Source: Gimesia alba
Lineage (GTDB): Bacteria; Planctomycetota; Planctomycetia; Planctomycetales; Planctomycetaceae
Length of the DNA stretch: 64,000 nt
Direction of reading: 5' to 3'
NCBI RefSeq assembly: GCF_007744675.1
Contig: NZ_CP036269.1
Coordinates: 5,311,546-5,375,545 of the forward strand
Below the pieces are notes generated by a model. The model did no database searches and had not been told where the DNA came from. It saw nothing but the letters and a program-made list of their open reading frames with translations. Made by a program: the position numbers and the translations under genes. This document shows positions 43,252-53,617 of the stretch, in pieces. Position 1 is the stretch's first letter. Each line of letters opens with the position of its first letter.

Positions 43252-46002
43252 ATGCCAGAACCGGAATGGGAACGTCTTGTCTCAGAATCACGTCGTGAGT
43301 CGGGTGCGAACTGGAAACGCTGGGGGCCTTATCTGGCAGAGCGACAATGGGGTACTGTACGTGAGAGTACTGCCGACGGCGACCCCTGGCTGAATTTTAC
43401 CCACGAAGAAGCCACGTGGCGGACTTATCGCTGGGGTGAAGATGGCCTGTTGGGAATTTGCGACCGTCAATGCCGACTCTGTTTTGGACTGGCACTCTGG
43501 AACGGAAAAGATCCGATTCTCAAAGAACGCCTGTTTGGTTTGACCGGGCCGGAAGGCAACCATGGCGAGGATGTCAAAGAGGCGTATTACTATCTCGATT
43601 CCACGCCGTCGCATTCTTATTTGAAGGCACTCTATAAATATCCCCAGGCCGAATTTCCGTATACACAGCTGCGCGAAGAAAACGCAAGGCGCTCGCGCGA
43701 AGAGCCCGAATTCGAATTGACCAACACCGGCATCTTTGATGAAGGGCGCTACTTTGACGTTCAGATTGAATATGCGAAGGCGGCTGACGAAGACATCTTA
43801 ATCCGGGTTTCAATTTTTAATCGTGGTCCGGAAGACGCTCCGCTGCATTTCCTCCCTTCCTGGTGGTTTCGGAATACCTGGAGTTGGGGCTCGACGTTTG
43901 ATCGACCGGATGAAAAGCCAAGCCTGTCTCAGGTGGCGGACAACCAGCTTGTTGCAAAACACGAAACACTGGGCGAGTTTCATCTTTACGCTGACGCCGG
44001 TCCGGACGGTGCGCTTCCCCAATGGCTGTTCACGGAAAACGAAACCAACACCTGGCGGTTTGATGATCCTGAGAGCAGGCGCCCTTCCTGCAAAGATGCC
44101 TTTCATCTGGCAGTCGTTGACGGCGTCGAAGGCGTGATCAATCCACGTCCGAAAGGAACCAAGACGGCGGCTCATTTTCAGTGCACGGTTCCCGCCGGTG
44201 ATTCCGTACAATTTCGGTTACGCATGTCGGCTGTCGACGAACTTCCGGTCGAAGCGTTTGGAGCCAGCTTTGACGATGCCTTTGAGCAGCGGATTAAAGA
44301 AGCCGATCGCTATGCAGAATCGCTTGTTTCACCAGGGCTCTCTGTTGACGAACAACAAGTGATGCGACAGGCTGATGCCGGGCTCTTGTGGACGAAACAG
44401 TTTTATCACTATGTGATTCCTCGCTGGTTGCAAGCTTCCGGAAAAGGTGAAACGAAGCCGACCCCTGCTTCGCCTGGTGCGCCCAGTCCCCGAAATGCTG
44501 ATTGGGGACACTTATATAATCGCAATATTATTTCGATGCCCGACAAGTGGGAATATCCCTGGTACGCGGCCTGGGATTCGGCTTTTCATTTGATCCCGTT
44601 TTCTAAAATCGATCCCTATTTCGCGAAAGAACAGGCAATTCTGTTTCTCCGCGAATGGTATATGCATCCCAACGGACAACTGCCGGCCTACGAGTGGAAT
44701 TTCAGCGATGTGAATCCGCCGGTTCACGCCTGGGCCTGTTGGCGCGTTTATCAAATGACGGCATCCAACGGCGATCGGGATCGCAACTTTCTGGAACGAG
44801 TCTTTCAGAAGCTGCTGATCAACTTCACGTGGTGGGTGAATCGTAAAGATATTCGCGGCAAGCATGTCTTCAGTGGCGGTTTTCTGGGACTGGATAACAT
44901 TGGGATTTTCGATCGCTCAAAGCCTTTGCCGACAGGGGGACACTTGGAGCAGGCAGACGGAACTGCCTGGATGGCGTTTTTCTGTTCGAGCATGTTGTCC
45001 ATTGCCTTTGAACTGGCCGACGGCAACCCTGCCTACGAAGACATGGCCTCGAAATTCTTCGAGCATTATGTTTCGATCGCCGAAGCGATGAATTCGCTTG
45101 ACGGCACCGGACTCTGGGATGAAGAAGACGGCTTCTACTACGATCATCTGCATCTGGATGGTCGCAGTATTCCATTGAAAATCCGCTCGATTGTCGGGTT
45201 GATTCCCTTATTCACCGTCGATGTTATTTTCGATAAAACGATCGACAAGCTGCCCGGTTTTCGGAAACGCATGGACTGGTTCCTCAAGAGCCGCCCTGAC
45301 TTGGCCAAATTCATGACTTACATGGAACGTGATTCAGAAACCTCTGACGGCGGTCATCGTCTGCTGGCGATTCCTACGCGTGATCGATTGATGCGAATGC
45401 TGCGATATCTGTTAGACGAAGACGAATTTTTGTCGAACTACGGCATTCGTTCTCTTTCCAAGTATCATGAAGAACACCCGTTCGAATATGAACTGAATGG
45501 CGAGCTGTTAAGAGTGCAGTACCAGCCGGCCGAATCGGACAGCGGTCTGTTCGGTGGTAATTCCAACTGGCGCGGCCCGATCTGGTTTCCGCTCAACTAC
45601 CTGTTGATTGAAGCGCTGGAACGGTATCACATGTTTTACGGGAAATCGCTGCGTGTTGAATGCCCCACGCGATCGGGTAACTACATGGACCTCCAGGAAG
45701 TGGCCGACGAAATTCGCAAGCGGCTCTCGAAACTGTTCCTGTCAAACGAAGAAGGGGATCGTCCCAGTTATGCACGGACCGATGTTTTACTCAACGATCC
45801 GCACTGGCGCGATCTGGTATTGTTTTACGAATACTTCGACGCAGAGACAGGCCGCGGTCTGGGGGCGAGCCACCAGACCGGTTGGACGGCTTTGATTTCA
45901 CCGATTCTGGGCACACTGGCCAGTCGCTGTCAGTCCCAACAACAGAACGAAGCGACCGGCAGTGCAGTCAATCCGGAAGAAGTGAAACATCGATTTTCGT
46001 AA
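43252..46002 (+). CDS. GH63-type glucosidase
   Basis: 916 residues, cytoplasmic (no signal). The N-terminal blocks NWKRWGPYLAERQWGTVRE and YRWGEDGLLGICDRQCRLCF are hallmarks of the bacterial glucosidase family related to GH63 (mannosylglycerate hydrolase/glucosidase type). The (alpha/alpha)6 catalytic part has WYAAWDSAFHLIPFSKIDP and FGGNSNWRGPIWFPLNYLL with the likely acidic residues. It removes glucose units from an alpha-glucoside; the true substrate is unknown. It stands alone and converges with the phosphodiesterase gene ten bases downstream. Confidence 0.9.
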   Translation: MPEPEWERLVSESRRESGANWKRWGPYLAERQWGTVRESTADGDPWLNFTHEEATWRTYRWGEDGLLGICDRQCRLCFGLALWNGKDPILKERLFGLTGPEGNHGEDVKEAYYYLDSTPSHSYLKALYKYPQAEFPYTQLREENARRSREEPEFELTNTGIFDEGRYFDVQIEYAKAADEDILIRVSIFNRGPEDAPLHFLPSWWFRNTWSWGSTFDRPDEKPSLSQVADNQLVAKHETLGEFHLYADAGPDGALPQWLFTENETNTWRFDDPESRRPSCKDAFHLAVVDGVEGVINPRPKGTKTAAHFQCTVPAGDSVQFRLRMSAVDELPVEAFGASFDDAFEQRIKEADRYAESLVSPGLSVDEQQVMRQADAGLLWTKQFYHYVIPRWLQASGKGETKPTPASPGAPSPRNADWGHLYNRNIISMPDKWEYPWYAAWDSAFHLIPFSKIDPYFAKEQAILFLREWYMHPNGQLPAYEWNFSDVNPPVHAWACWRVYQMTASNGDRDRNFLERVFQKLLINFTWWVNRKDIRGKHVFSGGFLGLDNIGIFDRSKPLPTGGHLEQADGTAWMAFFCSSMLSIAFELADGNPAYEDMASKFFEHYVSIAEAMNSLDGTGLWDEEDGFYYDHLHLDGRSIPLKIRSIVGLIPLFTVDVIFDKTIDKLPGFRKRMDWFLKSRPDLAKFMTYMERDSETSDGGHRLLAIPTRDRLMRMLRYLLDEDEFLSNYGIRSLSKYHEEHPFEYELNGELLRVQYQPAESDSGLFGGNSNWRGPIWFPLNYLLIEALERYHMFYGKSLRVECPTRSGNYMDLQEVADEIRKRLSKLFLSNEEGDRPSYARTDVLLNDPHWRDLVLFYEYFDAETGRGLGASHQTGWTALISPILGTLASRCQSQQQNEATGSAVNPEEVKHRFS

Positions 46003-46012
46003 CTTGATTCGA

Positions 46013-47392
46013 TCAATCTTCCTGTAAGGCTGGTGTGAGTGGTTTGCCTTGGGCGGTGGGAAGTTTGACTCCCAGTAAACGGGCGATGGTCGGTGCCACG
46101 TCGAGACTTTGGATCTTGCCGAGCTTGGTGCCGGGCTTGATGCCGTGTCCGGAAATGACCAGAGAACCGAGCATGTCCGGCTGATCGGGAAGATAACCGT
46201 GTGTCCCGCCGGGAGTCTTGCGTGGCGTCACGACATCGTCGCCTGAATCGCTGTTTGTAAACGAGTAGCCGGATTTCGCTGCCAGCCAGAGATCGGGGGC
46301 ATGAGAATCCTGCTCTGGAGTTGGCTGACCGAGTTTTGTGTATTCATCCGCATCGAGCACGGCCTGCACGCCTTCAACAGCCGCCATTTTTTTCTTCAAG
46401 TTTTTGATTGTTTCTGCGCGGTTTGCATCATCTAAAATGTAGACCATGCAGGCTCCGCCTTGCGACAGACAGTAGACCTGCTTTTTCTCCTTGGAGAGCA
46501 ACCCTTCCTGTTTGAGCAGGACATTGGGACGGATATCTTTCGTGATCGGGAAGAAACCATGATCGCTGGCAATGACCAGTGTGGTCTTGTCGCGATGCGG
46601 AGAGAGTTTGACCGCTTCGACAATATCTCGCAGACGGTCATCGGCATAGCTGACCGACCAGTAGGCTTCCGGAGTTTTCGGGCCGTACTGGTGTTCCACA
46701 TGGTCGACCTCGACAAGGTGAATTAATAATAAATTGGGGGGATGGTTCTGGAACAGATGCCGCGTCATGCGTGTATAAAGCCAGTCTCGTTTTACGCCGC
46801 CCCCTTTTTCTCCCGTCCAGGAACCGTGCAGATCAACGGGAAGTCCGGCTTTCCTCAGTTCATCCAGCCAGACCGGTGTGCCATACTTGGGCCAGGCTTC
46901 TTTGCCAAACATATCGGGGACCGTCCAGTCGAGCGTACGGGCATTCCGCGTTGCCGGCCAGACGATTCCTGCAGTGACCAGTCCGGCACGATGCGCGGCA
47001 TCGTAAATCGTGGGCACTTTGACAATCTGATCTTTATCGAACAGTGGATCGGGAATGAATGCCACCGACGAAGCACTTTTGCGATCCAGATAATTGTTTC
47101 CGATCACACCATGTTTTGCGGGAGTTGTTCCTGTTACGAGAGTTGTATGGTTGGGCCAGGTAACAGTCGGAAACGAGCAAATCATGCCTCCGTCTGCACG
47201 GGCACCGTCTTTCGCAAGTTTTCGCAACGTCGGCATGTCAGCCAGCGGATCATCCAGGTAAAAGTTGGCCAGGCCATCTACGCTGACCAGAATCACACAA
47301 CGGTCGTCATGAGGCTCGGCTGCTTGAGAAACCGTTCCCAGATGAAACAACACCATCAAGGCCAGAATGAAAGCCACAAATTTTTCGCGCAT
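46013..47392 (-). CDS. Exported NPP-type phosphodiesterase / alkaline phosphatase-like protein
   Basis: 459 residues from ATG 47392, with GGGAG ten bases upstream. A signal peptide ends at VSQAAEP. VSVDGLANFYL gives the first metal-binding Asp, FPTVTWPNHTTLVTG the nucleophile Thr region of nucleotide pyrophosphatases/phosphodiesterases, LVEVDHVEHQYG and VIASDHGFFPI the remaining metal ligands, and PGGTHGYLPDQPDM the last His. Periplasmic phosphodiester hydrolysis is expected; the substrate is unknown. Confidence 0.85.
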   Translation of the reverse strand: MREKFVAFILALMVLFHLGTVSQAAEPHDDRCVILVSVDGLANFYLDDPLADMPTLRKLAKDGARADGGMICSFPTVTWPNHTTLVTGTTPAKHGVIGNNYLDRKSASSVAFIPDPLFDKDQIVKVPTIYDAAHRAGLVTAGIVWPATRNARTLDWTVPDMFGKEAWPKYGTPVWLDELRKAGLPVDLHGSWTGEKGGGVKRDWLYTRMTRHLFQNHPPNLLLIHLVEVDHVEHQYGPKTPEAYWSVSYADDRLRDIVEAVKLSPHRDKTTLVIASDHGFFPITKDIRPNVLLKQEGLLSKEKKQVYCLSQGGACMVYILDDANRAETIKNLKKKMAAVEGVQAVLDADEYTKLGQPTPEQDSHAPDLWLAAKSGYSFTNSDSGDDVVTPRKTPGGTHGYLPDQPDMLGSLVISGHGIKPGTKLGKIQSLDVAPTIARLLGVKLPTAQGKPLTPALQED

Positions 47393-47467
47393 TAGAAGCA
47401 GTCTCCCAGGTTCTATAATCAGATCGTTTAAAGTCTTGTCCCATTTCAATGGACTGACTCCTTTCCA

Positions 47468-47497
47468 TTGTGCTGCCCCTACGGGGGCAATGCAACC
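47468..47497. promoter_or_regulatory. Hairpin in the nrdJ/phosphodiesterase divergent region
   Basis: TGCCCC and GGGGGCA form a compact stem, extended by TTG and CAA. It sits in the leader between two divergent genes. It is too small for a cobalamin riboswitch. Function unknown. Confidence 0.3.
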
Positions 47498-47638
47498 GAA
47501 GGATCGGTCTGTCGCCAGCAAATTATCTGGTTCCGATACAAGAATCCACTTCCCGGATTTATTCCCGTCTGTTTTCTGTTATGCTTAAAGAGAGCGGTTC
47601 TCCTGTTTAATTGAGTGGCGTAGGACCAGGAATACATC

Positions 47639-49414
47639 GTGGAAAGATTTTCTGAAAATGCGATTCGAGTCCTGGAAGCGCGGTATCTGCTGCGTGATTC
47701 AGAGGGGGCTCTTATCGAAACTCCCGAGGAAATGTTTCATCGAGTGGCGGATGCCGTGGCGCTCGCGGAACAGAGTTTTGCTGACGCCAAGACAGCAGAG
47801 CGATACGCAGAAGAATTCTTTGACCTGCTCTCAAAGCGGGAATTCCTGCCGAACTCACCAACGCTGATGAATGCGGGGACACCGCTGGGGCAGTTAAGTG
47901 CCTGCTTCGTGCTGCCGGTCGAAGACAGCATGCCAGAGATTTTTGAATCTCTGAAACTGATGGCATTGATTCAACAGGCTGGCGGGGGAACCGGATTTTC
48001 GTTTTCGCGTCTGCGCCCACGAGGTGATCTGGTAAAAAAGACCGGCGGCCAGGCCTCGGGACCGATCTCATTTATGCGAATTTTCGACTGTGCGACCGAA
48101 AACATCCGTCAGGGAGGAAAGCGTCGCGGTGCGAATATGGGGGTGCTACGAATTGATCATCCCGATGTCCGCGATTTCATTGGAGCCAAGCTCGATGGAG
48201 TCAGCTTTCAGAACTTTAATCTCTCGGTCGGCATCACGGATGCTTTCATGCAGGCCACACAAAAGAACGAGCCTTTCGCGTTCGTTCATCCGGGCAGCGG
48301 ACAAGCGACGGAGACAATCCCGGCGGGGGAACTACTGCAGAGTATCGCCGAGGCTGCCTGGAAAACTGGTGATCCCGGCATGATTTTTATGGATGCCATC
48401 AACCGCGAAAATCCGACACCCCAACTCGGTGCGATCGAAGCCACTAACCCGTGTGGTGAAGTTCCCCTGCTCCCTTACGAAGCCTGCAACCTGGGCTCGA
48501 TCAATGTCAGTCGCATGGTGCGGAAGGATGCGACGGGGTATTTCATCGACTGGAAAAAACTGTCAGATACGACGCGACTCTCATTACGGTTTCTGGATAA
48601 TGTCATCGAAGTCTGCCGCTGGCCTGATTCCCGTATCGCTGAAATGGTTCGTGGAAACCGCAAAGTTGGCCTGGGTGTGATGGGATTTGCCGAACTGCTG
48701 ATTCTCCTGGAAATCCCCTATGGTTCTGACCAGTCAGTGAGACTTGCTGAAGAATTAATGCAGTACATCGCGGCTGAAGCGCTGGCCGCTTCACAGCAAC
48801 TGGCAGAAGAACGAGGGGTGTTTCCCAACTGGGAAAAAAGCATCTATGCTGCCAAAGGAATTCGACTAAGAAATGCAACGCGGACCTCGATTGCTCCCAC
48901 GGGGACGATTGGAATTATCGCCGGCACGTCTGCGGGAATTGAACCGTTGTTTGCCCTGGCCTACCGCCGGGAGCATGTTCTAGGAGAGCAAACGCTGGTG
49001 GAAGTCAACCCGCTGTTTTTGCGCTACGCAGAACAATATGGCTTGCAGAGTCAGAAACTAAAAGATGATTTACAGTGTCTCGGTTCGCTGTCGAAATTGA
49101 CGGGAGTGCCTGCAGAAGTTAAGGCATTATTCCGCACGGCTCTGGAAATTGCTCCCGAAGATCATTTGCGAATTCAGGCTGCGTTTCAGAAACATGTGGA
49201 CAACGCGGTTTCGAAAACGGTTAACCTGCCGGAATCGGCAAGCGTTGAAACAATCGCTGAGATCTATCGGCGCGCATGGGAGATGGGCCTCAAAGGCGTG
49301 ACAGTCTACCGCTATGGCAGCAAGGGGCAACAGGTACTCTACCTGGGAACAGGAGAGACGATCACACAGCACGAACACTTTGCCCGCTGTGATCCGCATG
49401 ACTGTAAACTATAA
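47639..49414 (+). CDS. nrdJ: Class II (adenosylcobalamin-dependent) ribonucleotide reductase
   Basis: 591 residues beginning with GTG at 47639 (AGGA seven bases upstream). The reductase barrel shows LSACFVLP (Cys89, one of the active redox pair), NPCGEVPLLPYEACNLGSINV with the radical Cys and the Glu, and IAPTGTIGIIAGTSAGIEP. The C-terminus ends CDPHDCKL, a CxxxxC tail pair that re-reduces the active site. No ATP cone is present. The absence of a small subunit gene nearby and the overall pattern fit the B12-dependent class. It makes deoxynucleotides with or without oxygen. Confidence 0.9.
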   Translation: MERFSENAIRVLEARYLLRDSEGALIETPEEMFHRVADAVALAEQSFADAKTAERYAEEFFDLLSKREFLPNSPTLMNAGTPLGQLSACFVLPVEDSMPEIFESLKLMALIQQAGGGTGFSFSRLRPRGDLVKKTGGQASGPISFMRIFDCATENIRQGGKRRGANMGVLRIDHPDVRDFIGAKLDGVSFQNFNLSVGITDAFMQATQKNEPFAFVHPGSGQATETIPAGELLQSIAEAAWKTGDPGMIFMDAINRENPTPQLGAIEATNPCGEVPLLPYEACNLGSINVSRMVRKDATGYFIDWKKLSDTTRLSLRFLDNVIEVCRWPDSRIAEMVRGNRKVGLGVMGFAELLILLEIPYGSDQSVRLAEELMQYIAAEALAASQQLAEERGVFPNWEKSIYAAKGIRLRNATRTSIAPTGTIGIIAGTSAGIEPLFALAYRREHVLGEQTLVEVNPLFLRYAEQYGLQSQKLKDDLQCLGSLSKLTGVPAEVKALFRTALEIAPEDHLRIQAAFQKHVDNAVSKTVNLPESASVETIAEIYRRAWEMGLKGVTVYRYGSKGQQVLYLGTGETITQHEHFARCDPHDCKL

Positions 49415-50098
49415 TGCCGCTCTTCTGCGCATTAAAAAACCGCTGTCGTTTCCGACACCGGCCACTCAGCTTCGTAAGCGTGTGAATCGCAATTCCCCGT
49501 TTGCAGGATGCCGCAGCCCAACGGCCTTGGCCCTCTTATCTCGAAGTTCACCTTCGATTACGAAGCTGCCTCCCAATACTGCTGATTACCCGTACCATCT
49601 ATCCTCCTCTCTTCGACACTCATACCGCGAGCCGGATGGCGGGTCCGAATCTCGCGCCCCTTTTTCTCATCCCTGATTTCCTTCCCTCTCATACTTATTA
49701 CGAAATACAGGAGAAGGATGTTGGATTTTCGCCGTATTTTTAGGGTTTTTGTGTTTATCAATTTTCGCGAGAACAGGCCCTCACTGTCGATTATTTTTGA
49801 TCTCTACTCTCTCCTTTACCGTTTTCGATCATAAGACAGACTCGTATTATTAACGGGTTTCAATTAATAGCATTAAGGCATTACTAAATAACGCCTTACA
49901 ACACATAGCCAACACTGAATATGATTTTGACAGATACGATCTATGATGATTGCACTTACAAACGGGGGAAACTTTATTACCCTCACAGACCAAAGTTAGA
50001 AAATATTCACAGCTTCATGATGAAGAGAAAAGAACACAGCACGGGCCGGCTCAGAGCTTTCTGTGGAATCCGGCGGCAACCCAACAGGAGGAACAGAC
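49415..50098. other. Intergenic region, about 680 bases
   Basis: No convincing gene. AT-rich toward the right, where the promoter of the SPFH operon is expected. No repeat family identified. Confidence 0.45.
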
Positions 50099-51727
50099 AT
50101 GAGAGACGAGTATAAGATGAAAGCCAGAATGCTTTGGCTCAAGTTTGGAATTATCGGGCTCTTTCTGAGCGGATTATTTCTCGTGATTGGTGGATACATC
50201 ATTTACACGCAGTTTCGCATTGATGTGCCCGCCAAACACTTTGCCGTCTTAACCAGAAAAACTGGGATCGATCTTACGAACGATCAAGAAATCTCGCCGG
50301 ACGCCACTCTGAAGGAAGCAGTCCACAAAGGCCTGCAGCGAGAAGTGCTGCCGGAAGGACGCTACTTTTATAACTGTTACCACTGGAACTGGGAAATTTA
50401 TCCGATGGTTGAAATCCCGGCTGACTCGATGGGAGTTCGCATTCGCCTGTACGGCGAAGATCTGCCCCCGGGAGATTTCATGTCAACCAGCGAAAAACAC
50501 AAAGGGATCATCGAGGAAGTCCTCAAACCGGGTCGTTATGCAATCAACGCACTTGTGATCGACCGGATCACCAAGAAACCGATTGGTCCACCTCGAGTGA
50601 AAAGTGACTACATCGAGATCATCGAACTCTGGGAACCCAAAGTGATTCCGGCCGGATATAAAGGTATCGTCACTAATCTGGCGGGCCCCATGCCGGAGGA
50701 CCCGAATCAACTTCTGGTAGAAGCCGATCATCGTGGACCGCAGAAAGCGACCCTGGACGAGGGAACGTATTATCTCAATCCCTATACCATTCGGATCAAT
50801 GCCATCGATACGCGTTCGCTGCGGTTTGACCTGTCACAGGGAGGCGTAATGATGTTTCCCAGTAAGGATGGCTTTCCGATTACCCTCGACGGCGTGATCG
50901 AGTTTCGTGTGATACCGGAAACGGCGGCTCAAACCTATGTAACCTACAATGATGTTTCTAACGATGAACTCACTTCTACGGAAATCGCGGATGAAATCAT
51001 CAACAAGGTCATCATGCCAAACGCGCGGGCATTCTGTCGTTTACGCGGTTCCAATACCAGTGCCCGCGAATTTATTGGTGGCGAAACCCGAGCAGCCTTC
51101 CAGAAAGAGTTTCAAACCAAAATCACCGAAACCTGCAAAGAACAAGGCATTGAGATTGTACAAGCACTGATTACCACGATTAAACCACCCGAAGCGATTG
51201 CAGAACCGTTACGTGATCGGGAACTTGCCGTCCAAAAGAAAGGGCAATACAAACAGGAAACGTTGCAGAAAGAACAGGAAGCGGTACTGGCAACGGAAAC
51301 CGCATTAATCGAACAGAAGAAAGAACTGATTAATGCGGAACGTGAGATCATTAAGAAAATCACACTGGCGAAACAGGAACAGGGTGTTGCTCTTGAAGAA
51401 GCGGAGCGAGACAAAGAAGTGGCACAAGAAGAGCTCGAAGCCGCCAAAGATAAAGCCCTGGCGATTCTGGCAAAGTCACGTGCAGAAGCAGCCGTAATCG
51501 GATTTGAGAATATCGCTGATGCCGCCGGATGGAAACGGACGGTAGAAGCCTTCGGTGGCGATGGATCCAGTTTTGGTCGCTACGTTCTTTATCAGAAGCT
51601 CGCACCGGGTTTCAAGAAAATCATGACCAATACGGCAGACTCTCCACTGATGAGGGTGTTTGATAATTTCGTGGATGAAAAACAGGGAACACCTCAACCT
51701 GTTCCCTCGAAAACAACAAACAAGTAA
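50099..51727 (+). CDS. SPFH-domain (prohibitin/flotillin-like) membrane protein 1
   Basis: 542 residues from ATG 50099, which has AGGAGG seven bases upstream, so the earlier in-frame start at 50063 is rejected. One N-terminal helix (FGIIGLFLSGLFLVIGGYII), then duplicated PxG-Y modules (EVLPEGRYFYN, EVLKPGRYAIN), an SPFH core (FPSKDGFPITLDGVIEFRV) and a long Glu/Lys/Ala-rich coiled coil (about 380-480). Such proteins form large membrane-bound oligomers linked to lipid domains and protein quality control. It forms a two-gene operon with the next gene. Confidence 0.8.
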   Translation: MRDEYKMKARMLWLKFGIIGLFLSGLFLVIGGYIIYTQFRIDVPAKHFAVLTRKTGIDLTNDQEISPDATLKEAVHKGLQREVLPEGRYFYNCYHWNWEIYPMVEIPADSMGVRIRLYGEDLPPGDFMSTSEKHKGIIEEVLKPGRYAINALVIDRITKKPIGPPRVKSDYIEIIELWEPKVIPAGYKGIVTNLAGPMPEDPNQLLVEADHRGPQKATLDEGTYYLNPYTIRINAIDTRSLRFDLSQGGVMMFPSKDGFPITLDGVIEFRVIPETAAQTYVTYNDVSNDELTSTEIADEIINKVIMPNARAFCRLRGSNTSAREFIGGETRAAFQKEFQTKITETCKEQGIEIVQALITTIKPPEAIAEPLRDRELAVQKKGQYKQETLQKEQEAVLATETALIEQKKELINAEREIIKKITLAKQEQGVALEEAERDKEVAQEELEAAKDKALAILAKSRAEAAVIGFENIADAAGWKRTVEAFGGDGSSFGRYVLYQKLAPGFKKIMTNTADSPLMRVFDNFVDEKQGTPQPVPSKTTNK

Positions 51728-51781
51728 ATCTGCCCAATAGAAAAACAAACTAATCAACCAATTCTCTTCAGGAGAAGACTG

Positions 51782-53407
51782 ATGAATAAAATCAAAATAT
51801 TAACGATCCCGATTACGATTTTACTGCTGTTACTGCTCATGGCGGGTCTTGCCTTTCACTGGACAATAGACCGGATCTATGTCGAAGAAGGCCAAAGCCT
51901 GCAGTTGCGTTACAAAGGGCCGCTTCTATTTGGCAGTCGAATCAAAGCAGAGCCCGGCATGTGGGCCAAAGAAGGACAGATGGGCGTACAGGCAGAATTA
52001 CGCGGCCCCGGGCGGCATTTCTACTGTCCCATCTGGTGGGAACGTAAAATTGTCGATGACGTTGTAATCAAACCCGGAGAAATCGGCGAAGTCACATGTA
52101 AACTGGGAAAGAACCTCGAAGGGGCGAACTTCCTCGTTGATGGTGACATTGGAAATACGGAATACAAAGGGGTGCTCCGCAAGGTCCTGCATCCCGGACG
52201 TTACCGAATTAATCCGTACGGATACACTGTCGAAGTGAAGAAACAAATCGATTTCACATCCGGCCAATCCAATAAAGTGGCAGGCTGGGTTGAGATCCCG
52301 ACCGGGTATGTGGGCGTCGTCACTCAACTGTCAGACAATAAAGCCACTGGTGTTAAAAAAGGCGTTCAGGAAGAGGTGCTTCCTCCTGGAAACTATCCGA
52401 TCAACGGACGTGAGCAACAAATCGATATCGTGGAAATCGGCTTCCGTCACAGTACCATTCGAGTAGAAGTCAAACGTGATGCCGAGGGGAATACTCTTGT
52501 CGATGAAAACGGAGAACCTCTGATTGCTGATACGCACAGCGGAATCGCATTTCCGAGTGCAGACGGTTTTCCCATGCACATTGACTTCACCGGGATCTGG
52601 GGTTTAATGCCCAGCCAGGCTCCCCACGCAGTTCGTACATTCGGGAATGTGGATCAGGTTGAGAAAAAGGTTGTGTTACCGCAGATTGAATCTATCTGCC
52701 GGAATAATGGATCGGAATACAAGGCGGTCCAGCTACTGGTGGGTAGTGATCGAGAGGTCTATCAGAAAACCTGCCTGGAACAGTTTCATGGTGTGCTGGA
52801 CGACAAAGAGATCACGCTGTTGTACGGCCTGGTTCGCCACGTGTATATTCCCAAACAGGTACGTGAACCGATCCAGATGGCTTTCATTGCGGATGAAATG
52901 AAACTCACTCGGGAAGAAGAACAGACCACAGCGCAAGAAGAAGCCAAACTGCGTGAAGCGGAAAATAAAGTTGGTCTGGCGACAGATACCGTGGACGCGG
53001 ATACCGAAAAGCAAGTAGAAGAAGCCAAAGCCGGCGGGGCACGCGAGGCCGCGAAGATCAACGCCGAAACAGAAAAAAAGGTCGCAGCGATTGACAAAGA
53101 GACCGAAGAGTTGAAAGCGCAGGCGGCCACAATTCTGGGTGAAGCGACAAACGAAGGCAAGAAAATGGTGGAAGAAGCCAAAGCGGACCGGTTTAAACTG
53201 GCCGTGGAAGCGTTTGGATCAGCCAAAGCCTACAATGACTGGTTCTTTGCCACAAACCTGCCTGAAGACGTGGATCTCAATTTTCTGTACGCGGGCGAAG
53301 GAACGCTGTGGACCGACATGAACGGAGTCAATGGTGGATTCGGCGTGCGGGCAACGATTCCTCTGAAACCGGATTCAAGTACCGTGCACAGAACCAGTTC
53401 AAAGTAG
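51782..53407 (+). CDS. SPFH-domain membrane protein 2
   Basis: 541 residues. Start ATG 51782 with CAGGAGA a few bases upstream. A single N-terminal helix (ILTIPITILLLLLLMAGLAF), PxG-Y modules (KVLHPGRYRINPYGY, EVLPPGNYPING), an SPFH core (FPSADGFPMHIDFTGIW) and a coiled coil rich in EEAKAGGAREAAKINAE. Same architecture as its neighbour, 54 bases upstream, so the two probably form a hetero-oligomer. The function is inferred from the family only. Confidence 0.8.
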   Translation: MNKIKILTIPITILLLLLLMAGLAFHWTIDRIYVEEGQSLQLRYKGPLLFGSRIKAEPGMWAKEGQMGVQAELRGPGRHFYCPIWWERKIVDDVVIKPGEIGEVTCKLGKNLEGANFLVDGDIGNTEYKGVLRKVLHPGRYRINPYGYTVEVKKQIDFTSGQSNKVAGWVEIPTGYVGVVTQLSDNKATGVKKGVQEEVLPPGNYPINGREQQIDIVEIGFRHSTIRVEVKRDAEGNTLVDENGEPLIADTHSGIAFPSADGFPMHIDFTGIWGLMPSQAPHAVRTFGNVDQVEKKVVLPQIESICRNNGSEYKAVQLLVGSDREVYQKTCLEQFHGVLDDKEITLLYGLVRHVYIPKQVREPIQMAFIADEMKLTREEEQTTAQEEAKLREAENKVGLATDTVDADTEKQVEEAKAGGAREAAKINAETEKKVAAIDKETEELKAQAATILGEATNEGKKMVEEAKADRFKLAVEAFGSAKAYNDWFFATNLPEDVDLNFLYAGEGTLWTDMNGVNGGFGVRATIPLKPDSSTVHRTSSK

Positions 53408-53462
53408 TAACCGTTGGTTAGCACTAGCAACGGCCATACAAGGTGGCTTGTTTTTTAATTTC

Positions 53463-53529
53463 TACCACGAAAAGCACGAAAGACACGAAATTCTTTTGAA
53501 TGGGTTTATTTTTCGTGCTTTTGTGGTTA
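53463..53529. repeat. CACGAAA-type inverted repeat
   Basis: ACCACGAAAAGCACGAAA (53464-53481) is mirrored by TTTCGTGCTTTTGTGGT (53511-53527). This type of repeat occurs dispersed in many environmental bacterial genomes. One copy in this window. Confidence 0.6.
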
Positions 53530-53558
53530 GCAAACGCTTGTGGTAAGCGCATAAAAAA

Positions 53559-53594
53559 GTCTGCACAGCGGAGCATGACTCCTGCTGTGCAGAC
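53559..53594 (-). terminator. Intrinsic terminator of the DUF1080 gene
   Basis: GTCTGCACAGC pairs with GCTGTGCAGAC around a 14-base loop. Read on the minus strand it is followed by a run of six T. It lies 24 bases past the DUF1080 stop. Confidence 0.85.
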
Positions 53595-53617
53595 AGAACG
53601 TTTTTATCCAATGAGTG

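Noticed and set aside
47393..47638. Cobalamin riboswitch before the B12-dependent reductase
   Set aside because: The leader is short and no B12-box-like segment is visible; only a small hairpin is present.
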